Of a stretch of 64,000 bases of DNA, positions 17,341-31,500 are shown piece after piece. The stretch is from Aphrophora alni (Eukaryota > Arthropoda > Insecta > Hemiptera > Aphrophoridae). How positions within the stretch are numbered: position 1 is the stretch's first letter; each line of letters starts with the position of its first letter. The position numbers and the translations under genes are program-made. The notes beneath the pieces were generated by a model, which was given only the letters and a program-made list of their open reading frames with translations, was not told where the DNA came from and ran no database searches. The DNA is taken from the NCBI GenBank assembly GCA_963513935.1, contig OY740769.1, positions 69,212,984-69,276,983 on the forward strand, given 5' to 3'.

Positions 17341-20300
17341 TTTAAGTATTGTTATCTAACGCAATTGGAGAAATCAAGTTTCTTTGTATTTCAATTCATA
17401 ATAGTATTTTATTATTAATGAAGGGTGACACGAAACTTAATTTATGTATCCTTGAATAAGGTACGAACAACAGTTTGCTTTAGTAGTTTAAATAGAAACA
17501 CATTTTATACATAAGCTAAATAATACTGTCACCATCATGTATTTGCTACTAAAATACCAGCGTCAGTTTTTATGAACAATCCATATTTATATATATTTTT
17601 TTTAATCTACGGATTACATAAACATATTAATATGATTTTGTGCTATTCTGCGATTTAACATATATGGATAGTATGGTCAAACAGATTACAAAGGTGATTA
17701 TTTAATCCTATTACAATAGAATATTTACCTTTTCACGATTATTTGGTTTAATAATAATTCATTGTAAACCAAGTTTTAATAAATCCCTTAAACATTTTGT
17801 ATATATAATCCGTCATCTACATTTGATTACATTTGTGAATACATTTTAATTGAAGTGAAAATCAATTATACTTCAGTAAATTTACGAAACTATTGAATTT
17901 AAATTGATGTTTATAGTCACATTTTGTTTGAATTTTACGGCAAATGATCAAATATTTAGAATTATGTAAACACTGGATCACATATCATGGATAAAACAGT
18001 CAATGTAAACACACAACCAAATAAATACAAGACTTAAAACATGGCGCAAACTAACGTACGTTAACTAAATGTTATGCCTGAATTACATGTCATTTGCTTT
18101 ATATAAAAACAATACTACATTTTTAACAAATAATACTAAAAACGTGTAGTGTGTGCTTGTAAAAACAAATGCTTTATTTTTACAAATGTTTAACTTCATC
18201 CCTTAAAGATTTTCAGTTATGAGTTCCTCATGAAATTAGGTTCAGTTCCAGATTTATAAGTTTTTCGTCTATTTATTAATGAAAACTAAAATTTGTTTTA
18301 ATAATAAATACCTTATATAGTAAAAAAATTAAATACATACAAAAATAATACAAAATATACATACATAAATGCATACAAAATATAACCATTGAAATTCTTA
18401 CTATAATAGGGGATACGTTATAATCCATAGAAGAACTATTATATTTTCGATTTTTATATGAGAATTAATTTCTTTCTTTTTTTTTCAAGAGAAAATTGTA
18501 TTTTAATGACTCACAGTTTAACAGAATTCAACGTGTACTAGGTGCAAATATTTACAATTTAATTTTAATCAAAATAAATAATTACTTTAAAACTATGAAG
18601 ATTATATCACTATTCAGGGTAATCAAAATGAAAATGATAGAAAAAAATAACGAAGAAGTTTGATCAGTTATAGTGCTTACAAAACAGCATGTTAACATTT
18701 GATTTTAATACTACAACTTAACACTTTACAAAAATATATGGAACTTCCAAATGATATAAATAATAGTTCCAGTTTATAAATAATAGATATAAGAAAATCG
18801 TCATTACGGTTTATTGTTTTAATCTGCACCAGTTCTTAATTAAGTATCGTTGATAATAATCACATTTATTCCATTCGTGTTTTCTACAAATTAGAATGTT
18901 TTTTGTTTTGAACATTTACCCAACCATTACATTACTTTATCTATACAATACATTTCGATGAGTGAGTTAAAATATTGCTAAGGGATTTATAAATCAGTTT
19001 GAATGTGGTAATTTTTTTGAAAAATATGATGTTTTTGTTATAACTCGTATAGTTGTTTCTCTTCCTCTCTATCTTCTCTGCAGGCTAAACTGCTTGATCT
19101 AATAGGATGAACCTTCGGTATGCATGTAGACTATATCCGAAGACGTTTTTTATAATTTTTGTAAAGTCTCAAAATATTAAGAATGTAAACAAATTAAAAT
19201 GAATTACTTTTACATCAAATTTTGTTATAATATATTTCTTTTGTAAATAATATGCATTTTACGCAATTTCCCAAACAAATGTAAATTGAGGAAGTATTTG
19301 TCAAGAAAGGAAAATTAATAAAGTGTCCTTATATATGGTATAATCTCTGAAAATAAGACAAAGAGTTTTGTTCAAATATAAAAGTTCATGACCAAATAAA
19401 CAATGATAAAATCTTAAATAAATTAAATTTTCCTTTTGTAGCCATTATTTTTAGAAACACTGAAATTACCTGACTTCGGTTTATTAGTATGTTTTATACT
19501 TATTTATTTTTAGTGGACGTTAACAGATTCATTATGGGTAGTAAACTATATTTTTTTAAATAGTCGAAATACTTTGATTGATTTTTATGTAATCGACATT
19601 TTATAATGACATAAGTAGATATATTTCTTCAAAATCACTAGACTTTGACTAATACTGTTGTTGCATTTTAAATGAAATTAATGTAAAGGTTTCTATAACG
19701 TAAAATACGACTATTTAAAAATGAATTTTTGTACATTTAAAAAGTAGTTAAAACTATTAAAATAATGATATATTTATCTTTAACTGTAATCATTATGTTG
19801 TTTTTGGTCGGAAAAGAAATTTCGTATTTCAACTGTCGTAATGTTTGTACATCATCTTTTAACATTAAGTGACAGCCAAAAGAAAAATGTAATTGGAAAG
19901 TATAACGAAATTGCAAAGGAAGTATTGTAGAATTCTTTTTAACCAATACATATTTGTATATTACTAATAAAAATAATAAAAATATTATAAACATAGAATG
20001 TTATTAATTATTCAACTAAAAGAGACATTGGCATTCTATCTTGGTATTTATTGAGACAGTATCGTGGAAACTTAACTGGGAGGGGATGCAACAGCCAGTT
20101 ATTCTCCAATTATTAAGCTATTAAGCTGGAGTTATAAGGCCCCTTATCCACAACACAATGGTGGTACACTGTACATTAATTTAAATATATTTACAAATAG
20201 GTTTTACCAACTAAGAGTTTTGTAAATTGTGAATAGATGCTTTCCTACATTTTTAATGATCGATTTTCTGCTGTTACCCTGATGACTACTTTTACAAATG

Positions 20301-22429
20301 TACAAATAATAAAAAAGGTTTTGGGTATTTCGACTGTACTGGAACCTATATTTGAATTACAGTAAAGAACACCTAAGAAGTTTTTTGCAATTCTTTTGTT
20401 CCTTGAGAACACTGCAGATCCTTCGTTGCGACATGAACGCCAACATATTTGATAATATATATATACAGTAAATATATATAAGTAGTATATAGTTGTTAGT
20501 TTTATATAATTATTTATTTTTTAGGGTGTAGTTTTAAATGATGCAACAAACCAAAATTTTTGATAAACGATTTAAAAGTCGTTGACTTTGTACATGGAAT
20601 GTTTATTTTGGTGTCTATTAAAATACACCATATATAATAGTATAATAAATTAAAATTACCATGAACTAAAGAGAAACGGATTTATTATAGAATATAAATA
20701 TATACTACCTAATATTTATTTATACCTAAAAAAGGTCACGCATATACCAAATTACAACAGTTTTCCTTATTCACTATGGAACGATTTCCGTATTATGAGT
20801 GATGTTCAAATGACATAATTTCTCTTAATTTTCTGACAAAATGAAATTTAATCATACACTTTACCTAAAGATTGATTAGATCTGGGCTTAGAAATACCAA
20901 CTAAATATATACACGTCTGCCAAACTTAGTTAACTTTCCTCTTCTCCTCTTGACAGTAATTAAGATATACAATGTGTGAAAGTGCAGAAGGATTTCAATA
21001 AATTGGTTTCGTCCAATTGTGTAACCATTATAGCCTTTGTTCTGTTTTATAACTATTTCCGTTAATTGAATTAAACATATTATTAATCTCACTTGATTTT
21101 GTGTTTTCAAACGAAAACGAAAGACATTTATATATTTCTTCCGTATACACATAAATTATTTGAATAAATACATTGCTTTATTTTAATTTTTGTAAAATAT
21201 CTTGCTTAAACTGACGTTAAAATTAATAATATGTAATAGTATCCCATATACTGTTTTTAAACAACATGTTGATAATCTTACACTTCAGTTTATAAATAAA
21301 ATGTAAAACCTTTTAATATATACGTTTTTGTTAAGTATATAATATATAATTGCGTAACATTTATTTTTAGTAAATATATGTTTTTATCGTTTTAATTTTT
21401 CCTAAATATAGGCCCTGTAATTATACTTTTGCATTTTTGATTGAATTCGCTAGCTTATTTTTTAATAACTACATTTTTTTTTCAATGATTACATCGTATA
21501 AAATCAATATAATAATATGTTCAATTTTTCTGGGGAAAAAAAAAACAATAACTATGGTCAGAAACATCCATAGGAAGCAAATATATAATTATTTACAACT
21601 AATAATAAATCTTTCGAGCGACTTGTATGCCGCAAAAGATATGCTGTTTTATTATTAGAATTTTTGAAAATGAAATTGATATTTAAAAAACCTCACAAAT
21701 AATGCTACAACATTTCATAAAGCCAGATATACAAATTCAAAACAGTTCACCACGTTGATTCAATGTTTTCATAATCATATCTGGTAAAGAGTTGAGTAAA
21801 AGATTACGATAAAATATTTCATTTGATATAAAAGGCTTTGCTTCTGTTTAAATCGAAAATTTTAATTACTTTGAAAATAAATTAATAACCTATTCAGATA
21901 AAAAAAGGAAAACATTGTATATATTTTGTTTTTAAATTTACAAGTATCTCAACCTATTATAAAGATGAACAAAGTAATCATTTCACTTGTACAAATCCAT
22001 TGAGAGGCAAACATTTCTGTTTAGCAAAAAGCGTCTGTAATAGCGGCTCTTATATTTAAATTCTTTATTGTTTTTCAGTGTTACATATTATATTATTTAT
22101 GTAAATATATTATAGAGAAAATTAATAATTAATTATAGTATGAAAACCACACAATAAAATTTAAATACATCATTAAAAATATTATTGCCCCTTTGAATCT
22201 ATCTTCTGAATTTTTGCTGAAAGTTTAATACTAAAAAAACTAAGCGTGTTAAATTCAAATTATAATTGGGACCTATTGCATCAAATAAAATGCGATCCCT
22301 GGAATTTAACTAAATACAGGAGCTTTGTCACAAACTGTTGAGTAAACAAAGAACAGTGCATTTTATTTGAAACCAGAAATTATTGTTTCTTTAAATTGAT
22401 ATTTTGTTATTGTAATATATGAAAATAGG
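17341..22429. other. AT-rich, no gene seen
   Basis: About 5 kb with no coding sequence I can support. The 73-85 codon frames near 19.7, 20.9 and 21.4 kb have the low-complexity composition expected by chance in such AT-rich DNA. A pyrimidine-rich acceptor-like site (CTTCTCTGCAG, about 19072-19082) exists but I see no exon after it. A short motif (TTGGTATTTATTGAGACA near 20041) recurs imperfectly near 22672. Confidence 0.35.
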
Positions 22430-22480
22430 GATTGTATTAGGGACAGCCAGATTAACTGGAGATGTGTCCCCAATCTAATC
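22430..22480. other. inverted repeat / hairpin
   Basis: Arms GATTGTATTAGGGACA (22430-22445) and TGTCCCCAATCTAATC (22465-22480) match at 13 of 16 positions. The loop itself contains CCAGATTAACTGG with a CCAG/CTGG pair. It could form a small structured RNA or cruciform. Confidence 0.5.
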
Positions 22481-23639
22481 AATTCGCCACGGTAGTTATT
22501 TGTCAAACATCCAAAAGCCACTTCATGTTATATAATATGTTACTATATGTAGTAAAATAGTATTGCTATACATTTATGATATTTTTAAATATTTTCTATA
22601 AAATCGAAGGAACTATTAAAACAAAGAATGTTATATAATATTTCGAGAAACTCAAACAGTTGTATTCTCTCTTGGCATTTATTAAGACAAAATCAGCCCA
22701 ATACAATGATAATTTTGTAAACTAGAATATAGCCTATTTAATATTAGGATTATGTGTTATAATTTCTTATGAAAAATACTAGCGATTTTTAAAACATTCT
22801 GTTTCATTAAAAAATGTTGGTTTTTTAATCAATCACAAGTAAAAGCGTAAAAAAATATATAACTAACCGTAAATATTTGCTTACAACACTAAAAAAATAC
22901 ATTGTATTAAACTCTATTTAGTATTTAAACTTTATTGACACACCATAAGTACATATACGTTTCACAAAATATGTTTTAATCAGATTGAAACAATTCTGAA
23001 GATGCACATATTGCAGTAATGCAAAGTATATGAAATAATTAAAATTTAAAGATTTATCTAATTCAAAGTAAAGTAGGGGCATTGGTTAGGATGTATAATA
23101 ACTTATAATATATACCAGGATTGCCCGGTGATGTCGCAAGGCAAACAATTGTAGCTCATTTATATTATTAAAATATTTTGAAAATTTAACCTCTTTTGCT
23201 TTATTTTATCCTTATCTACCAATGTACTATTATCACTACATGTAAACCGTGGTAAACACAATTTTAATATTATAAGTCACGTGTAAATGGTTTCAATAAT
23301 ACACGTAATTATATCATGACAATTGGTTCAAAACGTCCTGAGAAAATAAATTCAGAAAACATAATTTAACAGATAATAACACTGGTGTTATTTTGTTTTC
23401 TTTTAGTATTGTTTTTTTTTCCGTATTTTGAAACTTCCTCTTTTTTACTCAGGACAAGATAATAAAACACCTTTAAGGATAGACAGGAACGAGAAACAGA
23501 AACTAGATCTGATATTTATCGCATTCATTTAGCTCTTAAATTATTACTTTCATTTCAAACACATCAATAGTTTGCAACTCTGTGATTCAATGCCTGCAAA
23601 ATGATTTAATATATATGCTACTTGTAATGTATAAACATA
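22481..23639. other. AT-rich, no gene seen
   Basis: Nothing recognisable. Confidence 0.35.
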
Positions 23640-23830
23640 AGTTTATTTATTGAGAGAAGTGTGTCTACTTGTTTAATTCTATTGATTGCCACAAGATAGG
23701 CTTCCTCAGACAATAGGCTGCTTCACACCCAATTAATACCTAATTAATCAGTAGGCCTGAAGAGTGAATAAACATTGAGTACGATAATTACAAAGTTGAA
23801 CTCAGAGATGAGAATTATTTAATATATAAC
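23640..23830 (+). repeat. short dispersed repeat, copy A
   Basis: Similar in the same orientation to 42785-42960. Shared order: GATTGxCxxCACAAGAT, GGxTTCCTCAGACAAT-like, GGCxGCxTCACA, CAATTAATA and AATCAGT. Copies are diverged. No coding capacity; possibly an old MITE or SINE. Confidence 0.5.
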
Positions 23831-24305
23831 TGTTTCTGTGTCAATGTTTCCCTATCACTAATCATTATTATTTTTGACAAACCTAATGACAAATAAGCAG
23901 GTAGGCCTACTTGTAATGTCTAAAAATACACGCATATTTGGTAACTTAAATAAAATATAACGTTAAACCATTATCTGTATGTGTTTCTAAATATTTTACT
24001 TTAAATTAAAACCAATTTGTGCACATAGTTTTTTCTGTAATTTTACATTTTAACAAATTACCTGCTTTTTTGAATAATTTGAAAACAGAAAAATTCAATT
24101 TGGTTTGTAAGCTATTTGATATTGATGAACTGTTATTGTTAGTGATATAGTTTCAGAGGACATATTTTACATAACCTATTTCTAAATATCATACTACTAT
24201 ACGACTTTTCAAGGGTATAAATCCCACTACGGTCATCAAGTAATAGGCCCTATTTAATTTTTTTTAATATTATAATTGTAAAATGTTATTTGTATTTATT
24301 GTAAT
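23831..24305. other. AT-rich, no gene seen
   Basis: Contains one exact TAGGCCTA at 23902-23909 and TAGGCCCTA near 24243. No gene seen. Confidence 0.4.
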
Positions 24306-24317
24306 ATTGTAAATTAT
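24306..24317 (+). repeat. 12-bp target site duplication (5' copy)
   Basis: ATTGTAAATTAT here is repeated at 26170-26181, just after the poly(A) tail of the Jockey element. Confidence 0.8.
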
Positions 24318-26169
24318 GCTTAATCGACTAAGTAACAAATTAAAGGAAGTCATTGATGAGTCAAAGAATGAAGCTGTCAGCACGTATCTTCAGGGCTTAA
24401 CTCCAGGCAAAGATACTGACTATTCACTGTGGAAAGTCACTAAAGGCCTTAAAAGGCCTGTTATGCAAGTGCCTCCAATCAGAAAAGAAAATCATAAATG
24501 GGCGAGGAGTAATCAAGAAAAAGCGGAGATATTTGCAGAGTATCTAGAAAAGACATTTAAACCACATCCTGGTCAAACCTGTGATGAGAGTGTTTCAGTA
24601 AACTATAGTAGTAGAAACATGATTATAAAGCAGGTGACACTGAAAGAACTCAAGGACGAAATTAAATTTTTAAATATCAAGAAGGCCCCAGGCTATGATT
24701 TGATTACAGGCCAAGTACTTAAAGCCTTGCCTGGAAAAGCTATTGTGAAACTTTTACACCTCATTAATGCTTCTTTTAGACTTAAATTCTGTCCAAGTCA
24801 GTGGAAGGTCGCAGAGGTAATAATGGTACCCAAACCAGGGAAGGATTTAAGTGATCGAAAATCATATCGTCCAATCTCTCTCTTACCAATAATCTCCAAG
24901 CTATTTGAGAAACTGCTCCTTAGGCGTTTGAAACCTGTCATAGAAGAAAATCAACTGATTCCAACTCACCAATTCGGCTTCAGAAACCAGCATTCAACTA
25001 TCGATCAGGTGCATAGAGTGACTGGGATAATTGAAGAATCTCTTGAAAACAAGAGGATCTGCTAGGCTGTTTTCCTCGATATCTCCCAAGCTTTTGACAA
25101 AGTTTGGCATAAAGGGTTGCTCTTTAAGTTGCAAAGAGATCTCCCAGATCAGTTCTACCAGATATTAAAATCTTATTTGATGGACAGGATGTTTCGGGTC
25201 AAACAAGGCAATGAATATTCCGAAATAAAGACAATATCTGCAGGAGTCCCACAGGGTAGCGTACTTGGTCCTATCCTGTACCTACTATACACAAGAGACA
25301 TCCCTGTTAATGAAAACACAACAATGGCAACTTTTGCTGACGATACTGCTGTGTTGGCCGTTGGAGCCACGGTCGAGGAGGCTTCAATGAAGCTACAGAG
25401 AAGTATTAATAACATTAGCACTTGGATGTAAAAGTGGCGGTTGAAATTAAATGAGTCAAAATCCACTCACATAAACTTTACAAACAAGAAATTGATCAAT
25501 GTTCCAATTCATATAAATTCACAAGTAGTTCCATCTAAGCTACATGCAAAGTACCTGGGGATGACTTTAGACGCAAGGCTAAATTGGAAACCCCATGTCA
25601 AAATGAAAAGAACAGAATTAAATCTGAAATTTAGAAGTATGTACTGGCTACTGGGACGGAAGTCCGGATTGGAAATATCAAACAAGCTGCTTTTATACAA
25701 GCAAGTGTTAAAACCAGTTTGGATGTATGGACTGCAGCTCTGGGGGTGCACCAAGAAGACCAATGTTAAAGTGATTCAATCATTTCAGAATAGGGTGCTT
25801 AGGAGCATCGTTGATGCACCGTGGTATGTGCGCAACGATGACTTGCATAGAGACCTCAAGATGGATATGGTCATCAATGCCATAAAGGGTGCTGCATGGA
25901 AGCATGAACATAGGCTCCAAAATCATGTTAATTCCGATGTCCTCAAGATGCTACAGAGCCGAGACACGGTGCGGAGACTGAAAAGGACAAAACCGCTGGA
26001 CCTAGTGCAGTGATGTGTTGTGGATCAGCCGAATGAAGCGAGTGATAATGTAGTGAAGTCACTCATTGGAGTGACTTCTAAAAATGTGTATTAGTTATGC
26101 AAAATAAGCTACTAGATAAGATTGTATCTTAGTTGTAGTTAAACAAAAAAAAAAAAATAAATAAAAAAA
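24318..26169 (+). mobile_element. 5'-truncated Jockey-clade LINE
   Basis: The insertion is bounded by a 12-bp duplication (24306-24317 and 26170-26181) and ends in a 3' poly(A) tract from about 26143, so both boundaries are exact. The 5' part (ORF1, endonuclease) is missing because reverse transcription stopped early, as is usual for LINEs. The short 3' UTR includes GTGAAGTCACTCATTGGAGT. The insertion has only two stop codons and looks younger than the other LINE relics here. Confidence 0.92.
24319..26013 (+). pseudogene. Jockey reverse transcriptase fragment with two in-frame stops
   Basis: The protein was the C-terminal two thirds of a Jockey ORF2, the reverse transcriptase used for target-primed copying. 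One plus-strand frame reads NIKKAPGYDLI and SYRPISLLPIISKLFEKLL (fingers), QFGFRNQHSTIDQ, VFLDISQAFDKVWH, AGVPQGSVLGPILYLLYT and ATFADDTAVLAVG (palm, with the catalytic ADD), then KYLGMTLDARLNW, KPVWMYGLQLWGC, DAPWYVRNDDLHRDL and VRRLKRTKP (thumb and Jockey-type C terminus). Stops: TAG at 25063-25065, just before the first catalytic block, and TAA at 25429-25431. There are no frameshifts. The apparent ATG at 24316 is partly target-site DNA, not a real start. Confidence 0.92.
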
Positions 26170-26181
26170 ATTGTAAATTAT
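26170..26181 (+). repeat. 12-bp target site duplication (3' copy)
   Basis: ATTGTAAATTAT, identical to 24306-24317. The first base may belong to the poly(A) tail. Confidence 0.8.
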
Positions 26182-29100
26182 AATAAAAAATTATATTTAT
26201 TTATCATGAAAATCATACCTTTTTTCCATTTGTTTTCCTAATTGCATTAAATTATGTTTGTCTTCTTACTTGCAACAGAAATGAAATAGTTAGATACAGT
26301 ATATGTTTTTACAGATAGATAAAACTATTTTCTTTGTTAAATAGAAGATGTTAGTGTTTGTTCTAAAATCATAATTTTCCTCTTATTAATAATTAATATA
26401 TGGATTGCGATAAGTAAAAATATTTTATCTACAAACATATATTCTTTATTTTGAGAAGCTTCATTATTAAAAAGTTTTCAACGCTCAGGTAAAATAGTGT
26501 AATTACCACAAAAACAAACTAACACTACAATATAATTTTATTTAAAAAAGTGTGATTTTGTTTCTTATTCAGAGCTGAAACGAGTTCTATTCTGTCCATA
26601 TAAGTAAAAAAATTTTTTTTTTTTCTGTATAGTTAACACGTATAGTTAAAACCTTTGAGAGAATAAATAATGAGAATTTTTATTTTTTTTTAAATACCTA
26701 ATCGAACTATTTGGCATAAGCTAAACTATCCAAATGCAAGAATGATGATTTTTAGAAGTATATCAACAATTTTGAATATTAAGTACAATAAAAAAATATA
26801 ATAAAAATATCTTACAAACACTTTGATGAAATCAGAATTTTTAATTTAAGGCGGAACTTGATATATTATATCATTTCAAATTGGGATGTAGAAAATAGTT
26901 TTCACAATTTTTTTAATAGGTTTATAAACAGCAGTAAAAACATAGTTGTCATGTGACCGTCAATACTTATAATATTGTTATAACTATATTAATGTGACTC
27001 CTGGAGTCTAGGAGAGAAATTTGATTATAAATAATATTAAATAATATCAAAAAATTACAGCAAACCTAAAAAAGTATTAGTAAGAAGATCAAATTCATAA
27101 ATAAATAATAATATTTTATTTTTTGTTGCAAATTTGTTAGCGACATTGTGTTGTGAAAAATGAGAGGAACAACTGCGGCTTAATAGCATTGTAATTGGAG
27201 AAGGACTGCCTGTTGCTCCCCGCACCCACCCATCCTCTCACTTGTCTTGCTATATATCAAGAGACAATATTGTCTCATTACGATGAACAGTTTATAGAAT
27301 TCTTTGTTCAAGTGCTAACTTTACTTTCAAAAGTTAAATTAAAAATCCGTGTTCAATTAAAATTAATTTAACAAAATGTTTAACAAAGTTTTCTAGTACA
27401 CAATTTAATTAGTTTTTGCTCTTGCCTGTGAGCTAATGTGAATAAATGATTTACAACCATTAACGATTCACAAAAGAGCATAATATATTTTTAATCAAAA
27501 TCAACTGTGTTAAAAATTCTTTTTTTTTTTTTAAACTCACTTATCTCCAAAAGGAAATAAAAAAAAATTAAAACTCTGTATTGACATAACTGTCACATTG
27601 TTAGTTGTCAGTCAAAAAGTGAAAATTAAAAAAAAATTTCGTTATTGAAAAAAACAACTTATAAATATTTTTATATAAACTCTAAAATAGCTTATATTGT
27701 GCTATAAACCAACTCTTTTGATAAAACTATATTTATAACATTTTACCGTTTAATGTCGGAAAGAAACGCTCATTTGTTTTTGTTAGTTTTTTTTATTTTA
27801 TTTATTTATTTTTAAAAAATTTATCCTTATACGCCTGTTTTCTTCAATAACTATTTTAGGTTAGAGTCATTAATCTTTCCATTAAAAAACAAAAAAAAAA
27901 AAAAAACTGAATGAAAGCGGAGAAGCTAATATCTAAGAAATGACGTATTTTATGATAAAAAAACAAAACTCAATTGACTGATTATTTGATTATATACCGA
28001 TAACTTATTAACCGACATTTTTGGAGAGGTAGCGATTGTTATATGTAAAATTTAGAGACTACACATAGAGATATATTGTATCAAATTCTTCAAACCCAAC
28101 ATTGAAAAAAAAATGTAACTTTCTTACGTAGACGAAATAGAAAAAAAAAAAAAACCTTCTGACCATATGGTTAAAATATCTCCACGTATGAAACGAGATT
28201 AAATTTGGTCCAAGAATTCGGGCACTAAAGTACTTGTAGAGCACAAAACGCAGGCGTCAAAAATACTACAGAGGCACATACTGTAATTACAAAACCAAGT
28301 TTTTAGACTCATGGAACCTCAAAACGGGCATGTCTTGAAAAAATCGATATTGAATATTATAACGTATAGAGAGAAAATTGTATTTGAAAATGACTTAATA
28401 GAATATAACTTCAAATAAACAAATATTTAATATTAAGAAGTCTTGGCATATATAAATAAAAATTATATACACCACGCATATTTTGTTCAAAAGTTCTCAC
28501 ATAAATGGACAATTAATTGATTTCAAATGCTATAAAACGTTTTCATCACAATGTCGTTAATTGTAATAGATATGAAAGTAAACATTATGTTTGTTATCGT
28601 ATTTAACACGTTATCTGTTTTAAAATGTCATTATCAATTCGAGTACATTTTGGTGAAGTTAACCATGATTACACCCTGCATTACAAAATCATTAAAGATT
28701 TGAAACATATGAATTTTGTTATTTTCTTTTATTAGTATTTTGCACTTTTGTAATATTATAAAAATAATTCTTTAAATATGTGTCATACTCAGTTATGTGC
28801 TAGGAAATATTGTTTAGTTTATATGCGTCTGAAGAGTACTCAGATGTCACTGAACTTTATATACACGGTAAAACATTATGAACTATTTGTTTCTACTAAA
28901 AGTTGTCAAAAATTAATTTTAAGTTATCCATAATTCATAACGTATTTATTGCAGAAATATTTTTCGTAATAATAATTATAACAATTCACTTATTGTTTGC
29001 GTATCACTTTAGTAACAATCGTATTACATACAACATAAAGTTGTCAATGTTATTTTAACTATATTACCAATCGTACAGCTAATTTATATTGAGTAAGTTT

Positions 29101-30895
29101 AAAAATTCCATTAATGGATAGTTTAAAAAGACTGAGGATTTATTTTTGAATCCTCTTAGTTTAATGAAAACCACAGCTGTTGGGTAAATCCTTAAGAAAG
29201 TGCCTCTACACTGGTCTAATACTCTCACTAAACTTCTTTTAAAACAAAACAGAACACTCTGGTCGACTCTAGTGTTTGTAAAGGATAGAATTTCAGCAAG
29301 TTTTATTTTCTTTAATAGATTACTTTCATTATGAATTGCAATATTATTAAAACATAAAACAAGAATAAGCTGAGCACAAATCATGTTTTACATATGTTTT
29401 GACTGTTAGTCAGTAAATTTATATTTGTATATCCGTATTGCTTTATAAAAAGGATATTGTTTAATTTCCTTGTAATGCCTTTTTTTAACGCTTAATAATT
29501 CACTGTATAAATTAGATTGTTCTAAATTACCATCAAACTTTAGCTATTTCGAGGAAAATTGTATATTGAAATATAATTCTGTCTTTGAATTCAGAAAAAA
29601 AACTAAAATTATTTACCTAAAAATTAGTAAAAACATACCGATTTCTGGTTTGTCACGAAGTAAACATTTCCTCCCCCCCCCAACAATTCCAAATGCAGAG
29701 CCGCTAACTAAATACAACATCATTGTATTTAGTAAGCTAAGGCAGGTAAATATTTCTACAATCCGTATTATTTAAACGTAAACTATATGGCAGCCAAATA
29801 TACAATAACAACTTTTTAACTGCCTAGTAACTGATCTCATGATGAAGTTGTACAAAAAAGATTTTAAAATAAATATAATTTTATTAAGAAAATAAAATAT
29901 ATTCCTCCAGTTGATAAAACGAAAAAAAAGGACAAAATAAAATAAATTAGACAAATGCAAATTGCATTTTTCTTAATCTATTACATAAATAGTAACTGCA
30001 AATAGTACAATACTTTTTTTAATTTGTTTTGTCTACATCATGTTAATTTAAAGTTCTCAATAATACCTTCAGTTCATATAAAAATAATTTCGTCTTATAT
30101 AATGACAATTAACTTAAATTATACGTTATTTTCCCAAATGTAAAACATTTTGTGTACGACAATCAAAACATTAGACATTAACTTTTGTATCACAAATTAT
30201 CAAGTGATATAATTATTTGTCTCTGCTGAGCTGAAGAGTGCGTTAAAACAATCACTAAGAGTCAAACGGAGAATCCATCATAAGACTTGTTAATACAATA
30301 GTAAAATATACCATTATAACTATTAAGTAATAATTAAGTAGTTGTTTGATATTATTACTTAATTAAATATTTAAATAATAATGTGAGCGTTTGGTAGTTG
30401 GAATAAGTATTGCCTCTTTTATCTGCATGATTAACACAATCACTTTACTATATATGTTTGTTATCATTAGATATATTTTTTCATAGTACAGTAATTATTG
30501 CAATTAATTGAAAATTTAAATAATCGGCTAGTTCAAATGATTGTTTTCGGTTGTTTTTGATATTTTTTAAGTTGAATAAAAAACATTATTTAACGTTTGT
30601 TTGCAGATAGTAATAACAAAAATGAAAATAAAAAATTAAAGTAACTAAATTACAGTTTCAGTGTAAATCGTTAATTGACGGCACATTTACTTCTATACTC
30701 TGCACTATTATTAGAGAACTTTTTTTTCCAAAAGATAAATATATCAGAAATACGTAGCTGTTAGCAAAGTTTACATGTCTCCCCTTCTCAATATGTCATA
30801 GCATGGTAAATATTTGATGAAAACTTTTTTGTTAAATGTTTACAAAAGTTGGACTTTATTTGTTATCCTGTCAACAACTTCTCCTAATGAGTGGA
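26182..30895. other. AT-rich, no gene seen
   Basis: No coding sequence I can support. The 101-codon minus-strand frame at 29079-29384 matches no family I know, and frames of this length are expected by chance about once or twice in such DNA. A small G+C-richer patch at 27170-27300 (TTGCTCCCCGCACCCACCC) is unexplained. Confidence 0.35.
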
Positions 30896-30933
30896 ATTAG
30901 GCTGTCAACTACGTAACAGGCTGACACCCTAAT
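30896..30933. other. inverted repeat / hairpin
   Basis: ATTAGGCTGTCA (30896-30907) and TGACACCCTAAT (30922-30933) pair at 11 of 12 positions around a 14-base loop. The surrounding 150 bp is rich in TAAT homeodomain-like cores and is less AT-rich, so it may be a regulatory element. Confidence 0.4.
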
Positions 30934-31500
30934 GACCTTTACTTAAGGATAGCATTAACAGTAATTAGGATTAGCTCGCTTAAAGACATTTCTATAGAGG
31001 TAATCCTTGTTTATGTTTGTCCTTTCATAATTTAATTACCTACAAGTATCAGATGAGGAAAAGAATTAAGTGCTAAAAGTTATTCACTGATTATTCTTAA
31101 TAATTGGGTTAGATCAAATCAAATTCCACTTATAGTTTTTGTTTTTGAAAATTTAGAAAGATATTATCTATTATTTATCAATCTATTATAATTATAAAAT
31201 TAATAATTACTGTCAAGTCTACAAGACTTTAAAAAATGTAACCGTTGTGGATCGGTTCACAGAAGTGAAAACAATAACTTTATATTTTAAAAGTTATTAA
31301 TTAATTAATAAAATTTTAATTATTTTATAAGTGTAATAAAAATATCAATTATTTTTAAAGATTCGTTTTTTTATTATTTAAGACATATTCAGTTAAAAAC
31401 CATGTAATAAAGAGGCAATAATTGGACAGTGTTCAATCTCTACTTGTACTTTAAACCATATTAATCTTGTATAAACAAATATTAAATTGCAATTTTTTTG

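Noticed and set aside
25173..25763. Minus-strand open frames of 84-97 codons
   Set aside because: They are antisense shadows of the Jockey reverse transcriptase.
29079..29384. 101-codon minus-strand open frame
   Set aside because: No recognisable motif, no start context and no compositional shift. Roughly one or two chance frames of this length are expected in DNA this AT-rich.
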